DNA from: Homalodisca vitripennis
Taxonomy: Eukaryota > Arthropoda > Insecta > Hemiptera > Cicadellidae
Direction of reading: 5' to 3'
Assembly (NCBI RefSeq): GCF_021130785.1
Contig: NW_025777628.1
Coordinates: forward strand, 40,179 to 104,178
Length of the DNA: 64,000 bases
Under the pieces are notes generated by a model that was not told the DNA's origin, searched no databases, and worked only from the letters and a program-made list of their open reading frames with translations. The translations under genes and the position numbers were made by a program. Below are positions 1-9,164 of this stretch, one piece after another (positions within the stretch are counted from its first letter, which is position 1; each line of letters starts with the position of its first letter).

Positions 1-323
1 GGAGCTCTTTCTTTCGGATTTATGGTTTTAATTTGTCCTGATGCTTTTGTATTGCAAATTTCTAAAGAAAATGTTTGCTTCGGTTATTCAGGCAATGGGT
101 CACTCCAGTTGGGTGCCCTCTCGATTTAGAAGTTTAGCTGACGCATTATTCTGCAAAACGACTTATTTATTTTGTCATGAAACTGAAATTTTATTATTAT
201 CATTTACAAAGAGGAATTTCATTATAAAAATTAATATTATAATCTAATTATGCATTCCTAATACTGCATAAATTAAATTGGCACATTATTATCTTTTGTA
301 TTGTGGAAGAGAGCTCTGGCGTG
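1..323 (+). repeat. R repeat copy 1, 5' part
   Basis: This stretch matches sequence that recurs at 18.27, 33.49, 42.15 and 51.46 kb: a block reading about GTGCCCTCTCGATTTAG, then GACGCATTA, GTCATGAAAC, AAAGAGGAATTT and finally GAGAGCTCTGG near 310. No reading frame is conserved. It is the first half of a long non-coding repeat, called R here, and is interrupted at 324 by a LINE fragment on the opposite strand. The family is not one I recognise; the grouping rests on comparison within this window only. Confidence 0.6.
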
Positions 324-1165
324 GATTTATTTATTTATTTATTACAATGAACGGCAATACACCTTTTTACAATATTTGGTTTTACAAAATTACATCCACA
401 TCATAACTATAAATTAATCAGATCAACAAAACAGCTAAAACAATAACAAATTAACAGTAAACAACAAGAACAACAATGATCAATTAAATATATAATATTC
501 TTAAGGGAAAACGTAAGTAGACTATGTATAAATGTAACAACAATAGAATTAACAAGAATAATTTTTTATAACAGTGACATCTGGCTATGTAACAATAAAC
601 TAATGAAGCTCATGCAGTATATTGGCTGCCCTCCTATTAAATGATGACAGGGGCATCCCCAAAAATCCAGATCTGCAGAGACTGCATTTCCAATCCTCAT
701 CAATCTTGGAATAGCGCTGTGGTAAAGGTAGTTTGTCGAGAGATGATGGATGGTAAACAGCTGGAAATGTCTCGCCGACCGAGGAACGTGGAAATCAATC
801 ATTTGAAGTATCTCGGAACAATCAATGGTGTTATTAAGAATTTTGTAAAGGAACATCAAGTCAATGAGCGTTCTTCTTGATGAAAGAGTTGGTAAATTTA
901 AACAACGCTCCATTGCTTGAATGTCAACCTCTATGTATCTGTATCCGATCTTGACTCCAATCATCCTAATAAATCGTCTCTGCACAGCATCCAAGGATGA
1001 ACAATGTCCAATCTGATGAGGAGACCATACAACAACTGAATACTTCATTATTGGTCGGACCAGAGCAACATAAAGAGTCTTGAGAGAAGAGGCAGACAAT
1101 CCCTGCCTACAAATTCTATTGACAAGCCCAAGTGTTTTAAGAGCTTTTCCACACACATTTGAAAT
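324..1165 (-). mobile_element. 5'-truncated LINE fragment inserted in R copy 1
   Basis: On the minus strand this is the 3' end of a non-LTR retrotransposon: the reverse transcriptase C-terminus, a short 3' UTR and a (TAAA)n-type tail, seen on the + strand as TTTATTTATTTATTTATTAC at 324-343. R sequence resumes at about 1166-1175, where TCTTCTAGA matches other R copies. The left end is therefore sharp and the right end approximate. Truncation at the 5' end is normal for LINE insertion by target-primed reverse transcription. I did not find a convincing target-site duplication. Confidence 0.75.
566..1156 (-). pseudogene. LINE reverse transcriptase C-terminal fragment
   Basis: An open frame of 196 residues matches the thumb and C-terminal region of LINE ORF2 proteins. 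Near residues 27-45 is LYVALVRPIMKYSVVVWSP, the conserved 'L..aLvrP.l.Y...vW.P' block downstream of the polymerase active site. It is followed by the usual Q-R-F-R-M stretch (residues 59-65) and a leucine-rich tail. The fingers, the YADD active site and the endonuclease lie upstream in the parent and are missing, so this is a dead fragment even though the frame is open. The exact clade (jockey or a relative) cannot be fixed from this piece. Confidence 0.75.
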
Positions 1166-2560
1166 AACAGAATTACGTAAATCTTCTAGAACAAATTTAA
1201 GTCACAACTGTTTGGTGCTGTTTTTAATTTTTGAAATATATCAATTAAACCACAAATAATTGTCACTTTTATATCTTAAATAAAAATCAACGACTAATTT
1301 TAACTCATTACGATTTTTTGCTTACTAGCAACGCTAGAAATATTGTTGTAAAAGACAAATTAGAAAATGCTTCTCATAACAATATATACATAGTTTTTAT
1401 AAAATTACGCGAAAACTTCCAATATCTATTGGTGTCCATTCTGTACGAAATATTGTAAACTGATTCTCCCTGTACTGTTTGGGTACTAAGAGGATTATAC
1501 ATAGCACCAAACACGAATTAGTAGCTTTAAAACATAACAATGAAGTGTATTTACTATTTATTTTTAGACTTCTGTTAGCACTATATATAATATATTCTGA
1601 TGTTCTGTGCTTTAAAAAATCGCTAAAACTAGATTTTAAACTGCTTTGTGTAACGAGAAAAAGTGAGTAAAAACTACGATTTATATTGAATTAAAGTAAC
1701 TAATCCTTGCAAGTCCTGCCCTGGTCCTGCTTCTGGCCATCACATCGTGTTCCTGGTACTACTTCCGTGACTAGCTGTGAATTGAGCGAAGTTTGAAAAA
1801 TGCAGCGACAACACTTTAAAATTATTTTAAAACATTAAATTATAAATGCCATGTTGTTTCCATGGATATTAAATAATATTTTACTGAAACTGCTGCTTAC
1901 GTTTCACCTGTCCCTTATATTGCTGACGTCACGGCTACTAATAAAACTAAACGCTTGTTTGCGGATTACCCCAACACTTATATTTTAGGGGCAAAAACGG
2001 GCAAATAAAACTTAAGTATAAAGATTCTAATAATTTTTTTTTCCCCCGTTTCTGATGTATGTGCTATTTTGTTGGTGTTTGGATGCAATATCCAGGGACA
2101 ATGTTTGAAATGACATGTTATACTATTACTAATTATTCTACAATAGTTTATATTATAAATGCAAACTCTTTTAAAGAATTTTGGATGTGTAATAATCACG
2201 CTAACCCTATTGGGCAGATTTTAACCAAACTTAAAAAGACTATTACTTATATACAAAGAAAACGTATGCGTATTTGTATTTTAAAGTATTCCTTACAAAA
2301 TAATTGGTGCGAAATTTGTATAATATTTAGTAAATTAAATATGAACTAAATTTTAAATTTAACAATGTAGTATTTCGCTGCTTACCTCGTGCGACAAGAC
2401 GCAGTGTATTCAAGTATTTTGTATTTCAATAATATTACAAGTCATAGTAAGATGAAAATTGAAATAGCAAGTAAAATATATTATTTATATAAATAGCAGC
2501 AATGACATATTAAACCAATTTACATATTCTCCTATCTTATAAAACACTTACCTTTAGCTT
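1166..2560 (+). repeat. R repeat copy 1, 3' part
   Basis: R sequence continues after the LINE. Landmarks shared with the other copies are: CTCCCTGTACTGTTTGGGTA followed by AGAGGATTATACATAGCACC (1467-1506); the conserved core at about 1700-1800 (GGTCCTGCTTCTGGCCATC, then CACATCGTGTTCCTGG); a TTTCCATGGATATTAAAT block near 1858; a TGACGTCA palindrome at 1924-1931; and CTAACCCTATTGG near 2202. Weaker similarity to 34.9-35.1 kb persists to about 2560. No protein is encoded. The core is the best conserved part of the family. Confidence 0.6.
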
Positions 2561-4334
2561 GTAATAAAGTAAAAACCCAGGTATTACAATTTAGGTACAT
2601 TCACAAAACTAAGGTTATTTTAAAGAATAAACAAAAGTTTGTCTTTGCTGAACAAAATATTAAATTTTGGTAAATATTTTTTTGGGCTTTTAATTTATAA
2701 TCAAATGTTAATAACTCAAAAGTTTTGCAAGTAACTACGTTTTAAACGGCTATTGTCCACTGTATATTTTAAATCAGAAATCAAGAAGAGGAATTTTCAG
2801 ATATATGCTTTTCTCCAAAAAATGTTTAAGTGTTAAACCACAAAGAGGACTCACTAAAATTTACAATTAGTATTTTTCGAATGCAATTACATTATACATA
2901 TATCAACATTTGAAACCATCTTTTCATAAATTAATTACGGTTCCAGTTTTGTTGTAAATTAAATTGCAAATCTTACAACGCATAATGTCCAAAATTTCAA
3001 ACGCATATAATTTTCTTGGTTATAGTTTTTATACGTCAAATAAATGTAAGAGATCACAGAGTATGGCGTTGATCTGTGAAACCCCCTTGAACACATCCTT
3101 CGTTGAAAACATGTTTCTGAAGGATTTGTGAAAGGAAAATCGTTGAAGTATAAGTTCTGAAATCATGAGTAATACACAATATACCTGAATCAGCATTGCA
3201 ATTTTACTATTATTTTATAACGTAAGATTAGAGAAGGCCCTTCCTACTGATGTGGGTATACAATCCAACTAGTCATAAACTAAATATACAAACGTGCAAT
3301 AGTATGACAACCAAAGGCAGTAACCGGGTCAGGTCGGAGCTTATTGCCCGACAGGATATCCTTAGGTTGCAAGCCGATCCGACCCAGTATTTAACCACAA
3401 AACAAAAACCTCAAACGGTTGTCAAGGTTTAATCCCGTAGATATAAAGCAACTGCAATAGCTTTGGCTCAAGACAAAAAGACCCTCCTATCAGAACCCTG
3501 CTATTTTCAAATGTTCTGTCTGCTTGTATGCAAGTGTCATCTCGACAACGAAATTGTGCAGGCAACTTCAAACTTCATACTTACATATTCTTACAATATC
3601 AGTAAGTATCCATAACACGCATTACTAAAGTCAATAACTACAATATAACATACGCAAAAAGGTAGTAACTCAAAATATACTAGCAAAGTAAGTAAATATC
3701 ACGTTATCACCAACCACAATAACAATTACAAACAGCCGCCGATGGAAAAAACAAACATCAGCAAAATCAAAACAAAACGCTAATTGGCCAACAATAAGAG
3801 AGCACTCACTTGAGTCAGTATACCAGGGGGTAAGTCCGTCCCACTTGGCAGGGAGTGAGTGGGGAACGAGGAACAACAACCCCGCCAACAGAGTACTATA
3901 AGGTGTCATTGTCTTGCCTTTGGTACAACTAAAACATCCTATATAGCGGTGTCACTTCACACAGAACAGTTTGTGCACTTAAGTGCATCGGGTTTATTTT
4001 TATACGTCCGTAACAGGAAACTAATCGAACTTGGAAGGTCATTAAACGATTATTTGCCAATTGTCCCTGGTTGAAAACACTTATCTCACATCAACCACGT
4101 TATCGGTAATCAAAACGAAAGGGAGTAGATATGATTTCTACGTAATCTTCTTTCTTATCGTCCAGTTTATCTTCCTCTACCTGCTCGGTTGAATGTTTTT
4201 CTTTTCTTTTATTTCATTGAGTTATCAATTAATTTGTCAAGAAAACCTAATAAAAGTTTGAAACAACTAGGAAGAGTGGGGAATTTACATGTTGATCACA
4301 TAGCGTATCACACTAATCCTCCCAATACACAAAA
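2561..4334. other. Unassigned AT-rich sequence
   Basis: I see no gene, transposon end or clear repeat here. Small open frames near 3250-3432, 3670-3909 and 3859-4074 show no recognisable protein and read as chance frames. The stretch 3300-3440 is less AT-rich and holds an imperfect inverted pair (GGGTCAGGTCGG and CCGATCCGACCC), too weak to call. Confidence 0.4.
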
Positions 4335-4630
4335 ATATCGATCACTATTCAAGCGGAAGGGAATGAGCCCGGACGAAATGACCCGAACGGGACCGAAGCA
4401 GCTAGTGTCCGCGCGAGCGAAGCGCACACAGCGAACTGACACAGAGTCGTCAGCCGCCTCAGCCCGGCACAGGTAGTAGGCACACCCCGCCAGCACTCGC
4501 ACGTACGCACAGGCACCCCATTGTTCAGGTTATTTACGAGACCTGCGGCTATCCTTACCTTTCCGGAAGACCTTTTGGTGCTGCTGGCATGCGCAAATGT
4601 TCGCATCGAGATGCTAATAGAGCAGCACTC
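4335..4630. promoter_or_regulatory. CpG-rich block, possible promoter or 5' region
   Basis: In otherwise AT-rich, CpG-poor DNA this stretch of about 290 bp holds roughly 27 CpG dinucleotides by eye, including the dense run CCGCGCGAGCGAAGCGC near 4409-4425. It is open in several frames on both strands, as GC-rich DNA often is. A TATA-like box (minus strand, 4650-4656), a start codon (4606) and a strong splice-donor match (4558) lie at its right edge. Together these suggest a promoter or first exon of a gene on the minus strand, but I recognise no protein. It could also be a fragment of a GC-rich mobile element. Confidence 0.3.
4559..4606 (-). CDS. Candidate first coding exon, unknown protein
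   Basis: On the minus strand an ATG at 4606 opens a 16-codon frame, MRTFAHASSTKRSSGK, that ends exactly at a strong 5' splice-site match: exon AAAG followed by GTAAGGAT, with GT at 4558-4557. The exon would be 48 nt and phase 0. It lies beside a CpG-rich block and downstream of a TATA-like box. Nothing in the peptide is recognisable; it is polar and basic, with no signal peptide. No partner exon is obvious. Without transcript data this is a speculative call. Confidence 0.2.
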
Positions 4631-4649
4631 TTCCTCGTCTAGATGTGGG

Positions 4650-4656
4650 TTTTATA
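4650..4656 (-). promoter_or_regulatory. TATA-like box upstream of candidate exon
   Basis: Read on the minus strand this is TATAAAA. The candidate start codon at 4606 lies about 45 bp downstream, which leaves room for a transcription start near 4620-4625. Short AT motifs are common in this window, so the spacing is the only support. Confidence 0.2.
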
Positions 4657-4659
4657 GTC

Positions 4660-5394
4660 CATAGACTGAGTCACTGTCGAATGGCTGATGTATTGTATGA
4701 GTCGAATCGCATGAGATTTTTAGGTTTGATTAAGACTGCCCTGTGCAGACTTTGCTCATTCATCCAAGCGCCCACTTTCCAGCCAGTATACATAAGGGAA
4801 TAACTCTAGATTGACTGCGATATTTCAATCAGAGTCAGCGTAGGAACTGACAATCGGGTTTGTCTCTCGGCCAACACAATCAGACCAAATTTACCAATCC
4901 CTGGCTTGTTAGAAGTTCAATTCAAATTTATGGTCCTTAAATTCTCTGACTACAGGGCTATTAATTTAATGATCCTCTGTAAACCTTATAAAGTATCAAG
5001 ACTACACAGGTCACCTACACTCATTCAGGATTGACAAGGAATAAACAAATAGATGGTGCGATTGGCCTCAAATTCAAATGAAGCGTGACACATTAAAGAA
5101 TTAATTATAATTCATCCAACATTTCATTCACTTATGAATTGAAATGATAATCTTGAAAACTACGGTAATCTTGAGCTTTAGGCCTGTGAACAATTGTTTT
5201 CGATGTATCACTCCAAATTTGTTATTCATAATTTTAGCTATAACTCAATTTTATTTATAAAGTTAGAAAAGTAATTTCCTGATTTTAGATGTCTTTATTT
5301 TTGCACGAAAATACAAGTGATTACAGTGATCAAACATCGGGCGAAAGACACAGTTATTACTAAGTGTATGCTTTTAAAAATGCTTGGAAATGGC
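4660..5394. other. Unassigned sequence
   Basis: No gene or repeat is recognised between the CpG-rich block and the minisatellite. Confidence 0.35.
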
Positions 5395-6897
5395 CGAGGA
5401 CAGTATAAGTGGACATCGACTTGGATTTTGGAACCAAGTGACCAGCGCCCTCGGTAGAACTTGCAAATGGGACGAGCACAGTGTGGATGTCCTTCGACGA
5501 ATTTATGTACCAAGTGACCAGCGCCCTCGGTAGAACTTGGAAATGGGACGAGCAGTGTGGATGTACTTCGACAAATTTTTGTACCAAGTGACCAGCGCCC
5601 TCGGTAGAAGTTGGAAATGGGACGAGCACAGTGTGGATGTCCTTCGACGAATTTTGGTACCAAGTGACCAGCGCCCTCGGTAGAACTTGCAAATGGGACG
5701 AGCACAGTGTGGATGTACTTCGACGAATTTTGGTACCAAGTGACCAGCGCCCTCAGTAGAACTTGCAAATGGGACGAGCACAGTGTGGATGTACTTCGAC
5801 AAATTTTGGTACCAAGTGACCAGCGCCCTCGGTAGAACTTGCAAATGGGACGAGCACAGTGTGGATGTCCTTCGACGAATTTATGTACCAAGTGACCAGC
5901 GCCCTCGGTAGAACTTGCAAATGGGACGAGCACAGTGTGGATGTCCTTCGACGAATTTTGGTACCAAGTGACCAGCGCCCTCAGTAGAACTTGCAAATGG
6001 GACGAGGAGTGTGGATGTACTTCGACAAATTTTGGTACCAAGTGACCAGCGTCCTCGGTAGAACTTGGAAATGGGACAAGCAGTGTGGATGTACTTCGAC
6101 AAATTTTGTACCAAGTGACCAGCGCCCTCGGTAGAACTTGCAAATGGGACGAGCACAGTGTGGATGTCCTTCGACGAATTTATGTACCAAGTGACCAGCG
6201 CCCTCGGTAGAACTTGGAAATGGGACGAGCACAGTGTGGATGTCCTTCGACGAATTTATGTACCAAGTGACCAGCGCCCTCGGTAGAACTTGCAAATGGA
6301 ACGAGCACAGTGTGGATGTCCTTCGACAAATTTATGCACCAAGTGACCAGCGTCCTCGGTAGAACTTGCAAATGGGACGAGCACAGTGTGGATGTCCTTC
6401 GACGAATTTATGTACCAAGTGACCAGCGCCCTCGGTAGAACTTGCAAATGGGACGAGCACAGTGTGGATGTCCTTCGACGAATTTATGTACCAAGTGACC
6501 AGCGCCCTCGGTAGAACTTGGAAATGGGACAAGCAGTGTGGATGTACTTCGACAAATTTTTGTACCAAGTGACCAGCGCCCTCGGTAGAACTTGCAAATG
6601 GGACGAGCACAGTGTGGATGTCCTTCGACGAATTTTGGTACCAAGTGACCAGCGCCCTCGGTAGAACTTGCAAAAGGGACGAGCACAGTGTGGATGTCCT
6701 TCGACGAATTTAGGTACCAAGTGACCAGCGCCCTCGGTAGAACTTGCAAATGGGACGAGCACAGTGTGGATGTCCTTCGACGAATTTTGGTACCAAGTGA
6801 CCAGCGCCCTCGGTAGAACTTGGAAATGGGACGAGCAGTGTGGATGTACTTCGACAAATGTTGGTACCAAGTGACCAGCGTCCTCGGTAGAACTTAG
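5395..6897. repeat. Minisatellite array, 20 units of 73-76 bp
   Basis: Twenty tandem units are marked by the block GACCAGCG(C/T)CCTC(G/A)GTAGAA, starting near 5441, 5517, 5590, 5667, 5743, 5819, 5895 and so on to 6872. The common unit is 76 bp; a variant missing two bases (GAGCAGTG for GAGCACAGTG), usually with CAAATTTT for CGAATTTA, is 73-74 bp. Other variable points are TTGC/TTGG and GTCC/GTAC. Variants are interleaved without a clear higher-order period. The array is much more GC-rich than its flanks and ends abruptly in the last unit. Long open frames on the minus strand are a by-product of the repeat; see findings. Confidence 0.95.
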
Positions 6898-7689
6898 TGT
6901 AAACGGCCATTAATCTACGTGACATACCTCTGTGTCTTCCAGTCCACGAGTGTTGTGTTGATTTTCATGATCTCTGTATTGTGGTAATTTAGTCACTCTC
7001 TTAGTGTTCTTCAGCAGGTGTTGGTAAAGTTCTTACTAGTATTTTCTTAGTCACAGTTCACCAATTTTTGTACATCGGAGTTGATTTGGGAAAGGTATAT
7101 TTAAATAAATTTTATGACATTTATAAGACGTGTTTAATTTTCTATAACTTATGATACTTTATTCATTTATTTCCATGGTTACACTGCTGTCTGTTGGAAA
7201 TTGTGGCCATATTGTTTATTAATGATTGTTGGTAGTTATAAAGCACTAAATACTTTTTAATCAATACGCGCTAGTGGCATACAGACGACATTTCAGCACA
7301 TGTTAAATACAAAAACACCAATGTGTTTCTTAAGTTAGAAAATAAGTAAATTAAATGTGTCTAGCCAAAGAGAGAAAATATCAAACCATGTTGTTAATTA
7401 ATATTTCTGAGAAATTTTCAGAAAGCCGGTTAAAATAGTAGATATAAATTCACTAACGATTCGATTTTGTGCAGCTCTGTTTTGTTTCCTATAGTGCAAT
7501 TAATTAGGAATCCTAAAAATCTTCAAATTGTTTTAAACCGAAATACTTTAAATCCCGTAACATATGGTTTGGTCTCCTTTGCAGGCTAGGCAGTCAAACT
7601 ATGTATTAAAAAAGACACATCGAGTGTAATTTAAATTTATGTTCCTTTCCATTTGCATTACATAAAAGTGAACAGTTGAATATACAATT
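6898..7689. other. Unassigned AT-rich sequence
   Basis: No gene or repeat is recognised between the minisatellite and the LINE remnant. Confidence 0.35.
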
Positions 7690-8230
7690 TAGCCTACGTG
7701 CAATCCGGTTGTATGCCAAAAACTCGTTCAGGTTATCAAATACTGACGATAAAAAGCTTTTTAGGCGAATGTCAAGTGACTTGTGGAATTTCTACCAATT
7801 TGGTAACCTGATAAAATGAACACCTGCCTGTGAGAGCAAGTGTTCATACACCTATACCTCCTATTCCGCACAGGAAGTTCTCTGCCTCCAGACGTATACC
7901 AATGTATATCTCGACCACTATTAGGAAGTTCAGACATTTGATGCAAAGTTGATCCCAAAATGTAAAGGCCTGGTAAAGTCCAGCAACTGTACTATTTGGC
8001 TAACGACTTTAAATCATAAAAGCCAGAGGCTAAAAATAAGCAAACGTGATTCCATGCCAAACCTCGATCGAGGTGTATTCCAACGAATTTTGAATTATTG
8101 ACTTCTTCCAGTATGGAGTCTGCTAACATGCCATACTACGGTCTCTTCGACCCGAGAGGATTACTCATTAAAGCCTTAGTTACAATTGACCGTCGGCACA
8201 GACGTTCATCAATTTTTCAATTTATGGACA
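7690..8230 (-). pseudogene. Old LINE reverse transcriptase fragment
   Basis: On the minus strand, across frames, the remains of a LINE reverse transcriptase C-terminus can be read. Near 8090-8040 is KFVGIHLDRGLAWNHV, the conserved 'KFLGi.ld..L.W..H' block after the active site. Further on are ASGFYDLKSLAK and, near 7900-7850, a SGGREL.VR.RRYRC stretch typical of the ORF end. Frameshifts and stops break it, so it is old. Wording of the motifs resembles the decayed LINE at 59.8-61.35 kb, and both probably come from related families. Ends are approximate. Confidence 0.6.
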
Positions 8231-8432
8231 ATTAAAAAAAAAACAATACAGTAAATGAATATTTGAATTATTATCAAATTTCTTTCTGGTTTCTAACAAA
8301 AAAAATGATATTATTCAGCATTTAGCAGATATTAAAAAAAATATCCGTAAAATATACTGCGCAAAGACAAAAACCATGGAATCATTCTGGGAGTTTCTTA
8401 TTATCAGTTGGAGGGTTAAAGGGCCGGTAAAC

Positions 8433-9164
8433 GGACTGTAGGTCCACGTCATAACACTGCCGGAAGCATTTCATACCTACTTCTTAAGGGGTGGACAGTA
8501 GGTCCACGGTACCGGCCTGGGACTCACTGTCCGACTCACGGGTTTCTTTTGACGAGGGGTTGATAAGGGATCGTCGTACTCACACTGCAGCACTTGAATG
8601 GATGTTTCGAAATCTAAACTCTATATCTGCTAAATAATTTTCAGTACACTACATAAGACAGCTGCAAAAAGAATGAAACGAAATTATATACATAAAATAA
8701 AGTCAGGTTAGTACGCCATTTCTAACTTAAGAATGTCTAACCATTATAGTGTCTACTGGTATAGACAGTATTATACAAACGATGGTCCAATATAAGGAAT
8801 AACTAATACAAACTTACTGTAGATGTTTATGATTCATTAGGACAATGCCAAATTAATCAGATAGTAATATAATGCTATATGGAATTCGTTAAGATATATT
8901 CCCTATTAGTAATCCACTTCATATGTGATAGCTTGAGTAAACTATTGTTAATATTTGCTGCTTTAGCAGTACGCTGTGCGAATGTAGTGGAAGCATCACT
9001 GACCAGAGTAAAGAATAAGTACAGGTAGAAAAACTAATGCACAGCCAGATCAGTTTTGAAAAGTAGGACAGTTAGTCCACAGGTGTCGGCGTGGACTAAC
9101 TGTCCTACCCTGCAGAAAAGTGACGTCAGCCACCCTCGTCAAACTAGGCGTGGACCTACAGTCC
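8433..9164. mobile_element. Foldback/MITE-like element with 16-bp terminal inverted repeats
   Basis: The left end GGACTGTAGGTCCACG (8433-8448) is the exact reverse complement of the right end at 9149-9164. Inside are further copies of the same motif: GTGGACAGTAGGTCCAC at 8491-8507 and a perfect 18-bp hairpin at 9063-9108. Between them is AT-rich sequence without a coding region. The size, 732 bp, and the lack of a transposase suggest a non-autonomous DNA element. No flanking target duplication touches the ends, although TAAAGGGCC occurs just outside both (about 8417-8425 and 9172-9180) as a direct repeat. The true ends may therefore lie slightly further out. No known family is claimed. Confidence 0.55.
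9063..9108. repeat. Perfect 18-bp hairpin inside foldback element
   Basis: GTAGGACAGTTAGTCCAC (9063-9080) is followed by a 10-base loop and its exact reverse complement (9091-9108). Each arm contains the element's GGAC-N5-GTCC motif. A TGACGTCA palindrome follows at 9121-9128. Confidence 0.9.

Noticed and set aside
3300..3440. Imperfect inverted repeat GGGTCAGGTCGG / CCGATCCGACCC
   Set aside because: Too few matching bases and no second copy in the window.
5295..6143. 282-residue open frame on the minus strand over the minisatellite
   Set aside because: It repeats with the 76-bp unit in all three frames and has no start context or domain; kept only as an observation about the repeat.
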